Assembly: GCA_964532405.1 (NCBI GenBank) | Contig: CAZHIC010000022.1 | Location: 1 to 40,855, forward strand | Direction: 5' to 3' | Length of the DNA: 40,855 nt | Source of the DNA: PALSA-1006 sp964532405 | GTDB lineage: Bacteria > Pseudomonadota > Gammaproteobacteria > Burkholderiales > Gallionellaceae | Shown: positions 6,648-17,365 of the stretch, in pieces | Numbering within the stretch: position 1 is the first letter of the stretch | Layout of the letters: each line of letters begins with the position of its first letter | The notes under the pieces: model-generated | What the model was told of the DNA's origin: nothing | What the model saw: only the letters and a program-made list of their open reading frames with translations | Database searches by the model: none | Position numbers and translations under genes: made by a program

Positions 6648-7394
6648 TCAAGTCAGCGGAGGGTGATCCTCCGGGTTGGCGGGCCGCTTCAAGAACCATA
6701 TCTGATACAGCGAAATCAGAATCTGCAACGCCATCGAGAACCCCAATATGCCACCGGCCACAATCACCACGATAGCGTAATGATAATCCCATTTGGTCAG
6801 AAACCAGGATGCGACGTCCACGAATACGGCCAGCATCGGCGACACCACCAAGAAGCGTTTGAACCAGACGTTTACCTCGGCCTGGATAAAAATAAATCCG
6901 ATCACGAAAAGCAACATGCTGATGCCGAGCAAATGGATGTGCGACAGCTTGAGCAAACTCGCCATGGACATGCCGGTATCGGTTTTGGATACCTCGCGCA
7001 GCCCCGCATAAGTAGTGAAATCGGGATAGTTCGGGTTGATTTTTTTGTCGTGGCAATTCAGGCAGGTCTTCGCAAGGATAGGGTGAATCTCTTTATCGTA
7101 CTGGCCTTCCTCCGCGCCGTCCTTCAGCCATGCCACGATGCGCATACGGTCCTCATCTTCGATAAACCCGGCCATCGGGCCGCGGATCGCCGCCTCCAAA
7201 CGCGTGCCGCTGCGGTTGCCGTAATAACTGCTCGCCACATCGGAAATGGATAATCCCGGTTTCCCGTCATTCATTTCGTGGGTGACATACAGGTAAGCGA
7301 TCGCCATCAGATAACCGAGACCGACCAATAGGAGGAAAGAGGTATAGAGCAGTTTTTCGCTGACGGTCTTGGTATAAAAACGGTGTATCGACAT
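6648..7394 (-). CDS. Membrane-anchored c-type haem protein
   Basis: A 248-residue protein of unknown exact role. One N-terminal membrane segment (about residues 15-37) leads to a periplasmic domain with a single haem c motif CLNCH, preceded by YDKEIHPILAKT. Three further membrane helices follow (about 155-235), with histidines in LKLSHIHLLG and DYHYA that might ligate a b haem or quinone-site metal. ATG at 7394 is supported by AAGGGG. The arrangement suggests an electron-transfer or redox-sensing membrane cytochrome, plausible in an iron- or nitrogen-oxidising betaproteobacterium, but I cannot name it. It follows priA on the same strand. Confidence 0.7.
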   Translation of the reverse strand: MSIHRFYTKTVSEKLLYTSFLLLVGLGYLMAIAYLYVTHEMNDGKPGLSISDVASSYYGNRSGTRLEAAIRGPMAGFIEDEDRMRIVAWLKDGAEEGQYDKEIHPILAKTCLNCHDKKINPNYPDFTTYAGLREVSKTDTGMSMASLLKLSHIHLLGISMLLFVIGFIFIQAEVNVWFKRFLVVSPMLAVFVDVASWFLTKWDYHYAIVVIVAGGILGFSMALQILISLYQIWFLKRPANPEDHPPLT

Positions 7395-7414
7395 TTTTGC
7401 GTCCCCTTGGTAAA

Positions 7415-7423
7415 TTATGCACA
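7415..7423 (+). promoter_or_regulatory. Single DnaA box after priA
   Basis: TTATGCACA, a perfect match to the consensus TTATNCACA, six bases beyond the priA stop. One such box is expected by chance about every 33 kb, so alone it means little. It is noted because three more lie at the other end of priA. Confidence 0.4.
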
Positions 7424-7428
7424 GCACT

Positions 7429-9609
<2,181 letters not shown>

Positions 9610-9680
9610 GTTAATGAATTTTTCTCCGGTAATTTCTATGCAATTTCACTAATGCGCTTGATGAATATACAGATTTTTTA

Positions 9681-9715
9681 TTATGCACAAATCCTGTGGA
9701 TAACTATGTGCATAA
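9681..9715. promoter_or_regulatory. Cluster of three perfect DnaA boxes upstream of priA
   Basis: Three perfect TTATNCACA boxes: TTATGCACA at 9681-9689 on plus, TTATCCACA at 9695-9703 on minus, TTATGCACA at 9707-9715 on minus. The outer two form an inverted repeat. The surrounding gene-free stretch 9610-9901 is strongly AT-rich (runs around 9671-9683, 9740-9760, 9781-9821), contains an IHF consensus match at 9800-9812 and ends in a terminator hairpin. The arrangement recalls DnaA-control loci (datA, DARS) or an origin. The flanking genes do not diverge and dnaA is not adjacent, so the role is open; it may simply regulate priA. Confidence 0.65.
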
Positions 9716-9799
9716 CCCCCCAACAACCATGCTAACTGCTAATTATATATACTGTTTTTTTCATCTGCTCAAATTGCAGGCATTATATTACATGCTTAT

Positions 9800-9812
9800 A
9801 ATCAATATGTTA
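9800..9812 (+). promoter_or_regulatory. Predicted IHF binding site
   Basis: AATCAATATGTTA matches the IHF consensus WATCAANNNNTTR at every defined position and lies in AT-rich DNA 85 bp from the DnaA boxes. It is a sequence match only. Confidence 0.45.
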
Positions 9813-9823
9813 TAAATAAACAC

Positions 9824-9854
9824 AAAGGCCACAGACAAATCATCTGTGGCCTTT
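9824..9854 (-). terminator. Hairpin terminator after hemE
   Basis: Perfect 12-bp arms AAAGGCCACAGA (9824-9835) and TCTGTGGCCTTT (9843-9854) with a 7-base loop, 48 bp beyond the hemE stop. The minus-strand continuation TTGTGTTTATTTA is only moderately U-rich. It separates hemE transcription from the DnaA-box region. Confidence 0.65.
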
Positions 9855-9901
9855 AGTTAATCCGTCGCCATGTTTATAACCGCACCGGATGTCAAGGGAT
9901 T

Positions 9902-10966
9902 TTAATGATATTTTTTACTCAATTCATGCACGGCTTGCACCAGCGCAGCAGCGTTGTCCGGATTGGTGAATTGCGAAATTCCATGCCCCAGATTGAACAC
10001 ATGGCCGCTACCGTAGCCGTAGCTGGTCAGCACTTTTTCCACTTCATTGTGAATGACTTCAGGCGTGGCAAACAGTACGGTCGGGTCGATGTTGCCTTGC
10101 AGGGCAACTTTGTGGCCGACCTTCTGCCGTGCCACGCCGATGTCCATGGTCCAGTCCAGACCAACCGCGTCGCAGCCGATGTCGGCGATGCTCTCGATCC
10201 ACAGACCGCCGCCCTTGGTGAACACGACGGACGGAATGCGCACCCCGTCTTTTTCTTTGATCAAGCCAGCCACGATGCGCTGCATATAGGGCAGCGAGAA
10301 TTCATGATAAGCGGCGTGCGACAGCGCACCGCCCCAGGAATCGAAAATCATCACGGCTTGCGCGCCCGCTTCGATCTGTGCATTCAGGTAAGCGATCACC
10401 GACTGCGCAGTCACCTCCAGAATGTGGTGCATCAGCTTCGGCTCTTTGTACATCAAGGTCTTCACCTTGGCGTAATCGTCGCTACCACCGCCTTCGACCA
10501 TGTAACAGGACAATGTCCACGGGCTACCGGAGAAACCGATCAATGGCACGCGTCCGTCGAGCGCCTTGCGGATCTGGGAAACGGCATCGGTCACATATTT
10601 CAGATCTTTGCCGATGTCGGGTACGCGCAGCGCCTTGATCGCGGCTTCGTCGCGCAAGGGGCGCTCGAACTTCGGGCCTTCGCCCTCGGAAAAATACAGT
10701 CCCAGCCCCATTGCATCCGGCACGGTGAGGATGTCGGAGAACAGAATCGCGGCATCCAACGGAAAGCGATCCAACGGCTGCAAAGTTACCTCCGTCGCCA
10801 TGTCCGGGCTTTTGCACAGTTGCAAAAAGCTGCCAGCACGTTTACGGGTAGCGCAGTATTCCGGCAGGTAGCGCCCGGCCTGACGCATCATCCACACTGG
10901 CGTGTATTCGGTCGGCTGACGCAATAAGGCGCGCAGGAAGGTGTCATTTTTTACGTTGAAGTTCAT
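9902..10966 (-). CDS. hemE: Uroporphyrinogen decarboxylase
   Basis: A 354-residue cytoplasmic enzyme that removes four carboxyl groups from uroporphyrinogen III to give coproporphyrinogen III in haem synthesis. The substrate-binding N-terminal motif PVWMMRQAGRYLPEY is intact, as are FSDILTVPDAMGLGL (catalytic Asp), GFSGSPWTLSCYMVEG, and the C-terminal FNLGHGI. Full length. It is transcribed after gltD on the same strand but a 96-bp repeat-containing gap lies between, so co-transcription is uncertain. A clear terminator follows. Confidence 0.97.
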   Translation of the reverse strand: MNFNVKNDTFLRALLRQPTEYTPVWMMRQAGRYLPEYCATRKRAGSFLQLCKSPDMATEVTLQPLDRFPLDAAILFSDILTVPDAMGLGLYFSEGEGPKFERPLRDEAAIKALRVPDIGKDLKYVTDAVSQIRKALDGRVPLIGFSGSPWTLSCYMVEGGGSDDYAKVKTLMYKEPKLMHHILEVTAQSVIAYLNAQIEAGAQAVMIFDSWGGALSHAAYHEFSLPYMQRIVAGLIKEKDGVRIPSVVFTKGGGLWIESIADIGCDAVGLDWTMDIGVARQKVGHKVALQGNIDPTVLFATPEVIHNEVEKVLTSYGYGSGHVFNLGHGISQFTNPDNAAALVQAVHELSKKYH

Positions 10967-10992
10967 GGTTGTCCTATTGTTAAAAAACTATT

Positions 10993-11049
10993 CGCAGATT
11001 CGCGCAGATTTTGGTTTGGTTTTAATCTGTGTAATCTGCAAAATCTGCG
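10993..11049. repeat. Interspersed AATCTGCG-type inverted repeat
   Basis: Two CGCAGATT units (10993-11000, 11003-11010) face three AATCTG units (11024-11029, 11033-11038, 11042-11049 ending in AATCTGCG) across a 13-base loop. It fills the hemE-gltD gap and could fold into a long imperfect stem on either strand. Similar CGCAGATTACACAGATT-like strings are, as I recall, frequent in proteobacterial genomes. Confidence 0.6.
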
Positions 11050-11062
11050 GACAAGGTTTTGA

Positions 11063-12526
11063 TTAACGCGGCAAAACGGACGAACCCATCAGGAACTCAT
11101 CCACCGCACGCGCCGCCTGACGGCCTTCGCGGATCGCCCACACCACCAGCGATTGCCCGCGCCGCATATCGCCCGCCGCGAACACTTTTTTCACGTTGGT
11201 CTGATAGCAACCCTCGCCGTCGGTGCTTGCCTTGGCATTGCCGCGCGCATCTTTCTCTACGCCGAACGCATCCAGTACTTGCGCCAACGGATTGGTGAAG
11301 CCCATGGCGAGGAACACGAAGTCGGCCTTGATTTCGAATTCGCTACCCGGCACTTCGACCATCTTGCCGTCCTTGAGCTCGATGCGCACCGCCTTGATGG
11401 CTTTGAGCACACCGTGCTCACCGACGAACTCTTTGGTGGCGATCGCCCAGTCGCGCTCGCAGCCCTCATCGTGCGAACTGGAGGTGCGCAATTTGAGCGG
11501 CCAGTACGGCCAAGTCAGCGGCTTGTTTTCCTGATCCGGTGCGCGCGGCATCACTTCGATCTGCGTGACCGAAACCGCACCGTGACGGTTGGAGGTGCCG
11601 ACGCAATCGGAACCGGTATCGCCGCCGCCAATCACAATGACATGCTTGCCGTGGACGTTGATCGGGCTCTTCGCATCGCCGGCCACTTCTTTGTTTTGCG
11701 GAATGAGGAATTCCAGCGCGTAATGCACGCCTTTCAATTCACGTCCCGGCACAGACAGATCGCGCGGCTGTTCCGAACCGCCCGCCAGAATTACCGCATC
11801 GAATTTCTTTTGCAGGTCTTTCGGGTTGATGGTTTGCTTCGCATCGTTCGCGATACCTTTTGCGGGCGCTTCTTTGCCCACAAAAACGCTGGTGCGAAAC
11901 TCGACGCCTTCGGCAACCAATTGCGCCATGCGCCAATCAAGCAAACGCTTGTCCAGTTTGAAATCGGGGATGCCGTAGCGCATCAGGCCGCCAATGCGGC
12001 TGTTCTTCTCGAACACGGTGACGGCATGACCCGCACGCGCGAGCTGTTGCGCAGCGGCCAGACCTGCGGGGCCGGAGCCGACCACAGCAACTTTCTTGCC
12101 GGTCTTTTTCTTCGCGGGTTGCGGCACCACCCAACCGTTTTCGCCGCCCTTGTCGATGATGGCGTGCTCGATGGATTTGATGCCGACCGCGTCGTCGTTG
12201 ATGTTCAGCGTGCATGCCGCTTCGCACGGCGCGGGGCAGATGCGCCCGGTCACTTCGGGGAAGTTGTTGGTGGAGTGCAGCACGTCCAGCGCCTGTTTCC
12301 AGTTGCCGCGATACACCAGATCGTTCCAGTCGGGGATGATGTTGTTGACCGGGCAACCGTTGTTGCAGAACGGGATACCGCAATCCATGCAGCGCGCGCC
12401 CTGCTGTTTGGCTTCGGCATCGTTGAGATGTGCGACGAACTCGTGGTAATCCTTTACTCGTTGTTCGACTGGCGCGTAGCCTTCGCTGACGCGCACAAAC
12501 TCCATGAATCCGGTTGGCTTGCCCAT
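11063..12526 (-). CDS. gltD: Glutamate synthase (NADPH), small subunit
   Basis: A 487-residue iron-sulfur flavoprotein that feeds electrons from NADPH to the large subunit. Cysteines for [4Fe-4S] clusters are in CMDCGIPFCNNGCP and ICPAPCEAACTL; the FAD motif is VGSGPAGLAAAQQLARAGH (about 150-168), and the NADPH motif is VIGGGDTGSDC (about 297-307). The C-terminal AAGDMRRGQSLVVWAIREG is the usual flavin-contact region. Its ATG shares one base with the gltB stop (TAATG at 12524-12528), and an AAAAGGAGG ribosome binding site lies inside gltB, so the two are coupled. Confidence 0.97.
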   Translation of the reverse strand: MGKPTGFMEFVRVSEGYAPVEQRVKDYHEFVAHLNDAEAKQQGARCMDCGIPFCNNGCPVNNIIPDWNDLVYRGNWKQALDVLHSTNNFPEVTGRICPAPCEAACTLNINDDAVGIKSIEHAIIDKGGENGWVVPQPAKKKTGKKVAVVGSGPAGLAAAQQLARAGHAVTVFEKNSRIGGLMRYGIPDFKLDKRLLDWRMAQLVAEGVEFRTSVFVGKEAPAKGIANDAKQTINPKDLQKKFDAVILAGGSEQPRDLSVPGRELKGVHYALEFLIPQNKEVAGDAKSPINVHGKHVIVIGGGDTGSDCVGTSNRHGAVSVTQIEVMPRAPDQENKPLTWPYWPLKLRTSSSHDEGCERDWAIATKEFVGEHGVLKAIKAVRIELKDGKMVEVPGSEFEIKADFVFLAMGFTNPLAQVLDAFGVEKDARGNAKASTDGEGCYQTNVKKVFAAGDMRRGQSLVVWAIREGRQAARAVDEFLMGSSVLPR

Positions 12527-15500
12527 TATGCGGCCTCCTTTTGCTGCGCCGCGATTTCAAGCAAGGCGCGACGATATTCGGTCGGCATGACCTTCACGAA
12601 CTTGGGTAGATAGCTATTCCAGTTATCCAGTATCTGCTTGGCGCGCGCACTGCCGGTAAAGCGCAGGTGCTTCTCGATCTTGCCGCGCAAGGCCGCTTCA
12701 TCGGCCTTGTTCAGATGATTGAAATGTACACGACCATGCGCTTCGACTTCGCCGGTCTCGCTGGCAGCTACTTCTTCCGGCACCGGCTCCAGTTGTACCA
12801 TCGCCATGTTGCAGCGGCGCTCGAAAGTGCCGTCTTCATCCAGCACATAGGCCACGCCGCCGGACATACCCGCCGCAAAATTGCGCCCGGTCTGTCCCAG
12901 CACGATCACCATGCCGCCGGTCATGTACTCGCAACCGTGGTCGCCCAGGCCTTCCACCACGGCCACGGCGCCGGAGTTGCGCACCGCGAAGCGTTCGCCT
13001 GCCACCCCATTGAAGAAACATTCACCGGAGGTCGCACCGTACAAAACAGTGTTACCCACGATGATGTTGTCTTCCGCCACGATTTTGCAGTCCGCCGCAG
13101 GCTTAACCACGATGCGTCCCCCGCACAGGCCTTTGCCGACATAGTCGTTGCCCTCGCCGTTCAGCTCGAAGGTAATACCGTGCGCGAGGAACGCGCCGAA
13201 GCTTTGACCTGCCGTGCCGTGCAGCTTCACCGTGATGGTCTCGGCAGGCAGCCCGGCCTGACCGTAACGCTTGGCAACTTCATGCGACAACATGGTGCCT
13301 ACACTGCGATTGACGTTGCTGATATTGGCTTCGATCATTACCACGCGCTTCGCATCCAAGGCTTCTTTGGCTTGCGCAATGAGGTTGTTGTCCAGTGCTT
13401 TAATAAGTCCGTGATCCTGCTCTTCCGTGTGACGGCGTGACACATCGGCACTGACCTTGGGCTGATAAAAAATCTTGGAAAAATCCAGCCCCTGCGATTT
13501 CCAGTGTGCCATGCCCTGCTTTACATCGAGCAAATCGCTGCGTCCGATCAGGTCATCAAATTTGCGGATACCCATCTGCGCCATCAGCTCGCGCACTTCT
13601 TCGGCGACGAAGAAGAAGTAGTTGACTATGTGCTCCGGCTGACCGGTGAATTTCTTGCGCAGCGCCGGATCTTGCGTGGCCACGCCGACCGGACAAGTAT
13701 TGAGGTGACACTTGCGCATCATGATGCAGCCTTGCACCACCAGCGGGGCGGTGGCAAAGCCGAATTCGTCCGCGCCGAGCAATGCGCCGATCAACACATC
13801 GCGACCGGTCTTCAACTGGCCGTCCACCTGCAAACCCACGCGACCGCGCAGCTTGTTCAACACCAGCGTTTGCTGCGCCTCGGCCAAGCCCAGTTCCCAC
13901 GGCGTACCGGCATGTTTGATCGAGGACAGCGGCGAAGCGCCGGTGCCGCCGTCATGGCCTGCGATGACGATATGGTCGGCCTTGGCTTTGGATACGCCTG
14001 CGGCGACCGTGCCGACGCCGACTTCAGATACCAGCTTGACCGAGATGGAAGCGCTCGGGTTGGCGTTCTTCAAGTCATGGATGAGTTGCGCCAAATCTTC
14101 GATGGAGTAAATGTCATGGTGCGGCGGCGGCGAGATCAGCCCCACGCCGGGCACGGAGAAACGCAGCTTGGCGATGTACTCGGACACTTTGCCGCCGGGC
14201 AACTGTCCGCCTTCACCGGGTTTTGCGCCCTGCGCCATCTTGATCTGTATCTGGTCGGCACTGCTCAGGTATTCCGCCGTGACGCCGAAACGTCCCGATG
14301 CAACCTGCTTAATGCGCGAACGCAACGAGTCGCCTTCTTTCATCACCATGTCCGCTTCGATGCGCTTTTTGCCGATAATCTCGGACAGCTTTTCACCCGC
14401 GTGCAAGGTGCGGAAACGGTTGGCGTCTTCGCCGCCTTCGCCCGTGTTCGACTTGCCGCCGATGCGGTTCATGGCGATCGCCAGCGTGGTGTGCGCTTCC
14501 GTCGAGATGGAACCCAGCGACATCGCGCCGGTCACAAAACGCTTGACGATCTCTTTCGCAGATTCGACTTCTTCCAACGGCACGGGTGCGCCTGCCGGCT
14601 TGATTTCAAACAGCCCGCGCAAGGTTTTCAGCTTGTGCGCTTGATCGTTGATGAGCTTGGCGTATTCTTTGTAGGTGTTGAAACTATTGGAGCGCGTCGC
14701 GTGTTGCAGCTTGGCGATGGAATCCGGTGTCCACATGTGCTCTTCGCCGCGTGTGCGGAAAGCATATTCGCCGCCCGCATCCAGCGCATCCGCCAGCACC
14801 GGATCGTTGCCGAATGCGGCCAGATGCGTGCGCACCGCTTCTTCGGCCACTTCATTCAAGCCGATGCCTTCGATCTGTGTTGCCGTGCCGGTGAAATACT
14901 CGGCAACGAACTCGGCATTCAAACCGATGGCTTCAAATATCTGCGCGCCGCAATAAGACTGGTAAGTCGAGATGCCCATTTTGGACATGACTTTCAGCAA
15001 GCCCTTGCTGATGCCTTTGATGAAGCGCTTGTTGGCTTCCTTGGCATCGATGTCGCCGGGCAGCTGGTCGGCAATCGCAGCGATAGTATCGAATGCCAAC
15101 CACGGGCACACGGCTTCCGCGCCGTAACCTGCCAGCAAGGCGATGTGATGCGTTTCGCGTGCCGAGCCGGTGTCCACCACCAGCCCGGTGCTGGTGCGCA
15201 AACCGGTATTGACCAGATGATGGTGTACGCCGGAGGTGGCCAACAGCGCCGGAATCGCCACGCGGTCACGCGCCACGTTGCGGTCGGACAAAATCAGAAT
15301 GTTGTAACCATCGGCCACGGATTGGCTAGCCGCTTTGCGCAAGGCTTTCAGTGCGGTCGCACAGCCCTTGGCACCCTGCTTGGAGGGATAAGTGATGTCC
15401 AGCACCAGCGCCTTGAACTGCCCCTTGGTGGCCTTGTGGATGTTGCGCAGCTTGGCGATGTCGTCGTTCGACAACACCGGCTGGTGCGCTTCCAGGCGCG

Positions 15501-17241
15501 GCGGCGGGTTGGTTTCATCTATGCCCAGCAGATTCGGTTTAGGGCCGATAAAGGTGGTCAGCGACATGACGATCTCTTCGCGGATCGGGTCGATCGGCGG
15601 GTTCGTCACTTGCGCGAACAACTGCTTGAAATAGTTGTAGAGAACTCTATTTTTGTTCGACAGTATCGGCAAAGCGGCATCATTGCCCATCGAACCCGTC
15701 GCCTCTTCACCCGCAGCGGCCATCGGCGCAATCAGGAATTTCACATCCTCTTGCGTGTAACCGAAGGCTTGCTGGGTATCGAGCAACGATTCCTGAAGTC
15801 GGGATTTATCCCGACCTACAGCTTCCGGCAAGTCTGCCAGGAAGTAGCGCGACTTTTCGATCCACTTGCGATACGGCTTGGCGGTGGCAAGCTGCATCTT
15901 CAGCTCGGCATCGTCCACGATGCGTCCGGCCTGCATGTCGATGAGGAACATTTTGCCCGGCTGCAAGCGCCACTTTTTCACGATCTTGTTTTGCGGGATC
16001 GGCAGTACGCCCATTTCGGAGGCCATCAGCACCACGTCATCTTCGGTGATGAGGTAACGCGCCGGACGCAAACCGTTGCGGTCCAGCGTCGCGCCGATCA
16101 TGCGTCCATCGGTAAAGGCCACGGCAGCGGGGCCGTCCCACGGCTCCATCAAGGCGGCGTGATATTCGTAAAAAGCGCGACGCTCTTCATCCATCAACGG
16201 ATTGCCCGCCCACGCCTCGGGGATCAACAACATCATCGCGTGCGGCAGTGAATATCCGCCCGCTACCAGCAACTCCAACGCGTTGTCGAAACAGGCCGAA
16301 TCGGATTGTCCTTCCACGATCAGCGGCCACAGTTTTTCGAGGTCATCGCCGAGAAACTTGGACGACATCGCCGCATGGCGCGCCGCCATCCAGTTGACGT
16401 TGCCGCGCACCGTGTTGATCTCACCGTTGTGCGCGATCATGCGGAACGGGTGCGCCAGATTCCAGGTCGGAAAAGTGTTGGTGGAGAAACGCTGGTGTAC
16501 CAGAGCCAGCGCGCTGATCACGCGCGCATCTTGCAGGTCGAGGAAATATTTGCCGACCTGATCGGCCAGCAACATGCCCTTGTAAACTAGGGTGCGCGAA
16601 GACAGCGAAGGCACATAGAAGCCCATGCCTTGCTCGTTGGGCAAGGCGCGCACGGCGTGCTCGACCGTCTTGCGGATGACGAACAACTTGCGCTCGAAGC
16701 TATCCTGATCTTTGGTTTTTTTGCCGCGTCCGATAAATACCTGACGCATCATCGGCTCAACCGCCTTCACGCTCTCGCCGAGCCCGCTGCCGTCTACCGG
16801 CACATCGCGCCAGCCGATCAGCTGCTGCCCTTCGGCTTCAATTTTTTTAGCGATGACTTTTTCGCAGGCGGCACGCGCCGCAGCGTCGCGCGGCAAAAAC
16901 AACATGCCCACACCATAGTTACCTGCCGCAGGCAACTGGATGTTGCCCCAGCCCATCTCTTCGCGCAGAAACTTGTCCGGGATCTGAATCAGGATGCCCG
17001 CGCCATCGCCCGCCAGCGGATCGGCGCCTACCGCGCCGCGATGGGTGAGATTCTCCAGTATCTGCAAGCCCTGACGCACCATGTCATGGCTTTGCTTTCC
17101 CTTAATGTGCGCCACAAAGCCCACACCACACGCATCGCGCTCCTGGCGCGGATCATATAAACCTTGCTGGGCTGGCAACCCGTGCTGTACAGATGCTTCA
17201 AAGTTTTCTTGCAACGAAGAATGGCTCACGTTGTTCCTCAT
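12526..17241 (-). CDS. gltB: Glutamate synthase, large subunit
   Basis: Converts glutamine and 2-oxoglutarate to two glutamates in the cytoplasm. Of 1571 residues, the N-terminal glutaminase domain starts at the nucleophile cysteine in DACGVGFVAHIKG (Cys38 here). The central and FMN domains follow (GQLPGGKVSEYIAKLR, GHDGGTGASPLSSIKHAG), with the [3Fe-4S] cysteines in CIMMRKCHLNTCPVGVATQ. The C-terminal beta-helix ends near the gltD start. ATG at 17241 is reported, but a GTG at 17229 preceded by GAGGAA looks at least as good. An 18-bp palindrome is inserted in frame at 15798-15815, encoding part of EAVGRDKSRLQE, in a linker before LLDTQQAFGYTQED. Confidence 0.96.
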   Translation of the reverse strand: MRNNVSHSSLQENFEASVQHGLPAQQGLYDPRQERDACGVGFVAHIKGKQSHDMVRQGLQILENLTHRGAVGADPLAGDGAGILIQIPDKFLREEMGWGNIQLPAAGNYGVGMLFLPRDAAARAACEKVIAKKIEAEGQQLIGWRDVPVDGSGLGESVKAVEPMMRQVFIGRGKKTKDQDSFERKLFVIRKTVEHAVRALPNEQGMGFYVPSLSSRTLVYKGMLLADQVGKYFLDLQDARVISALALVHQRFSTNTFPTWNLAHPFRMIAHNGEINTVRGNVNWMAARHAAMSSKFLGDDLEKLWPLIVEGQSDSACFDNALELLVAGGYSLPHAMMLLIPEAWAGNPLMDEERRAFYEYHAALMEPWDGPAAVAFTDGRMIGATLDRNGLRPARYLITEDDVVLMASEMGVLPIPQNKIVKKWRLQPGKMFLIDMQAGRIVDDAELKMQLATAKPYRKWIEKSRYFLADLPEAVGRDKSRLQESLLDTQQAFGYTQEDVKFLIAPMAAAGEEATGSMGNDAALPILSNKNRVLYNYFKQLFAQVTNPPIDPIREEIVMSLTTFIGPKPNLLGIDETNPPPRLEAHQPVLSNDDIAKLRNIHKATKGQFKALVLDITYPSKQGAKGCATALKALRKAASQSVADGYNILILSDRNVARDRVAIPALLATSGVHHHLVNTGLRTSTGLVVDTGSARETHHIALLAGYGAEAVCPWLAFDTIAAIADQLPGDIDAKEANKRFIKGISKGLLKVMSKMGISTYQSYCGAQIFEAIGLNAEFVAEYFTGTATQIEGIGLNEVAEEAVRTHLAAFGNDPVLADALDAGGEYAFRTRGEEHMWTPDSIAKLQHATRSNSFNTYKEYAKLINDQAHKLKTLRGLFEIKPAGAPVPLEEVESAKEIVKRFVTGAMSLGSISTEAHTTLAIAMNRIGGKSNTGEGGEDANRFRTLHAGEKLSEIIGKKRIEADMVMKEGDSLRSRIKQVASGRFGVTAEYLSSADQIQIKMAQGAKPGEGGQLPGGKVSEYIAKLRFSVPGVGLISPPPHHDIYSIEDLAQLIHDLKNANPSASISVKLVSEVGVGTVAAGVSKAKADHIVIAGHDGGTGASPLSSIKHAGTPWELGLAEAQQTLVLNKLRGRVGLQVDGQLKTGRDVLIGALLGADEFGFATAPLVVQGCIMMRKCHLNTCPVGVATQDPALRKKFTGQPEHIVNYFFFVAEEVRELMAQMGIRKFDDLIGRSDLLDVKQGMAHWKSQGLDFSKIFYQPKVSADVSRRHTEEQDHGLIKALDNNLIAQAKEALDAKRVVMIEANISNVNRSVGTMLSHEVAKRYGQAGLPAETITVKLHGTAGQSFGAFLAHGITFELNGEGNDYVGKGLCGGRIVVKPAADCKIVAEDNIIVGNTVLYGATSGECFFNGVAGERFAVRNSGAVAVVEGLGDHGCEYMTGGMVIVLGQTGRNFAAGMSGGVAYVLDEDGTFERRCNMAMVQLEPVPEEVAASETGEVEAHGRVHFNHLNKADEAALRGKIEKHLRFTGSARAKQILDNWNSYLPKFVKVMPTEYRRALLEIAAQQKEAA
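15795..15825. repeat. Palindromic repeat inserted in frame in gltB
   Basis: GTCGGGAT-TT-ATCCCGAC (15798-15815) is a perfect inverted repeat with GAAG/CTTC-like flanks (about 15795-15825). It adds roughly ten residues (GRDKSRLQ in the product) to a loop of GltB. The same kind of GTCGGGATNNATCCCGAC string is, as I recall, a common intergenic repeat in gamma- and betaproteobacteria. Confidence 0.65.
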
Positions 17242-17365
17242 TAAATCTCAGCGACAAAATACGGCGGCACACGCCACCACGTCCAATTTCAAAAGCGAAA
17301 GGGCGCGAATGTTACCTTGTCTGAGGATGATGGGCAACCGCCCGCAAACGGCACCGCTTTCGCAG

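Noticed and set aside
9610..9823. Calling this stretch the chromosomal origin
   Set aside because: The flanking genes are co-oriented, no dnaA or dnaN is near, and betaproteobacterial origins normally sit by dnaA. Only the DnaA-box cluster itself is supported.
13504..16251. A 915-codon open plus-strand frame opposite gltB, and similar long plus frames opposite gltD, argS and hemE
   Set aside because: High GC on the third positions of the true minus-strand genes opens the antisense frames; the products show no recognisable domains.
17242..17365. Small RNA or tRNA between gltB and the oxidoreductase
   Set aside because: No cloverleaf or strong terminator was visible; the stretch is best explained as the gltB leader and promoter region.
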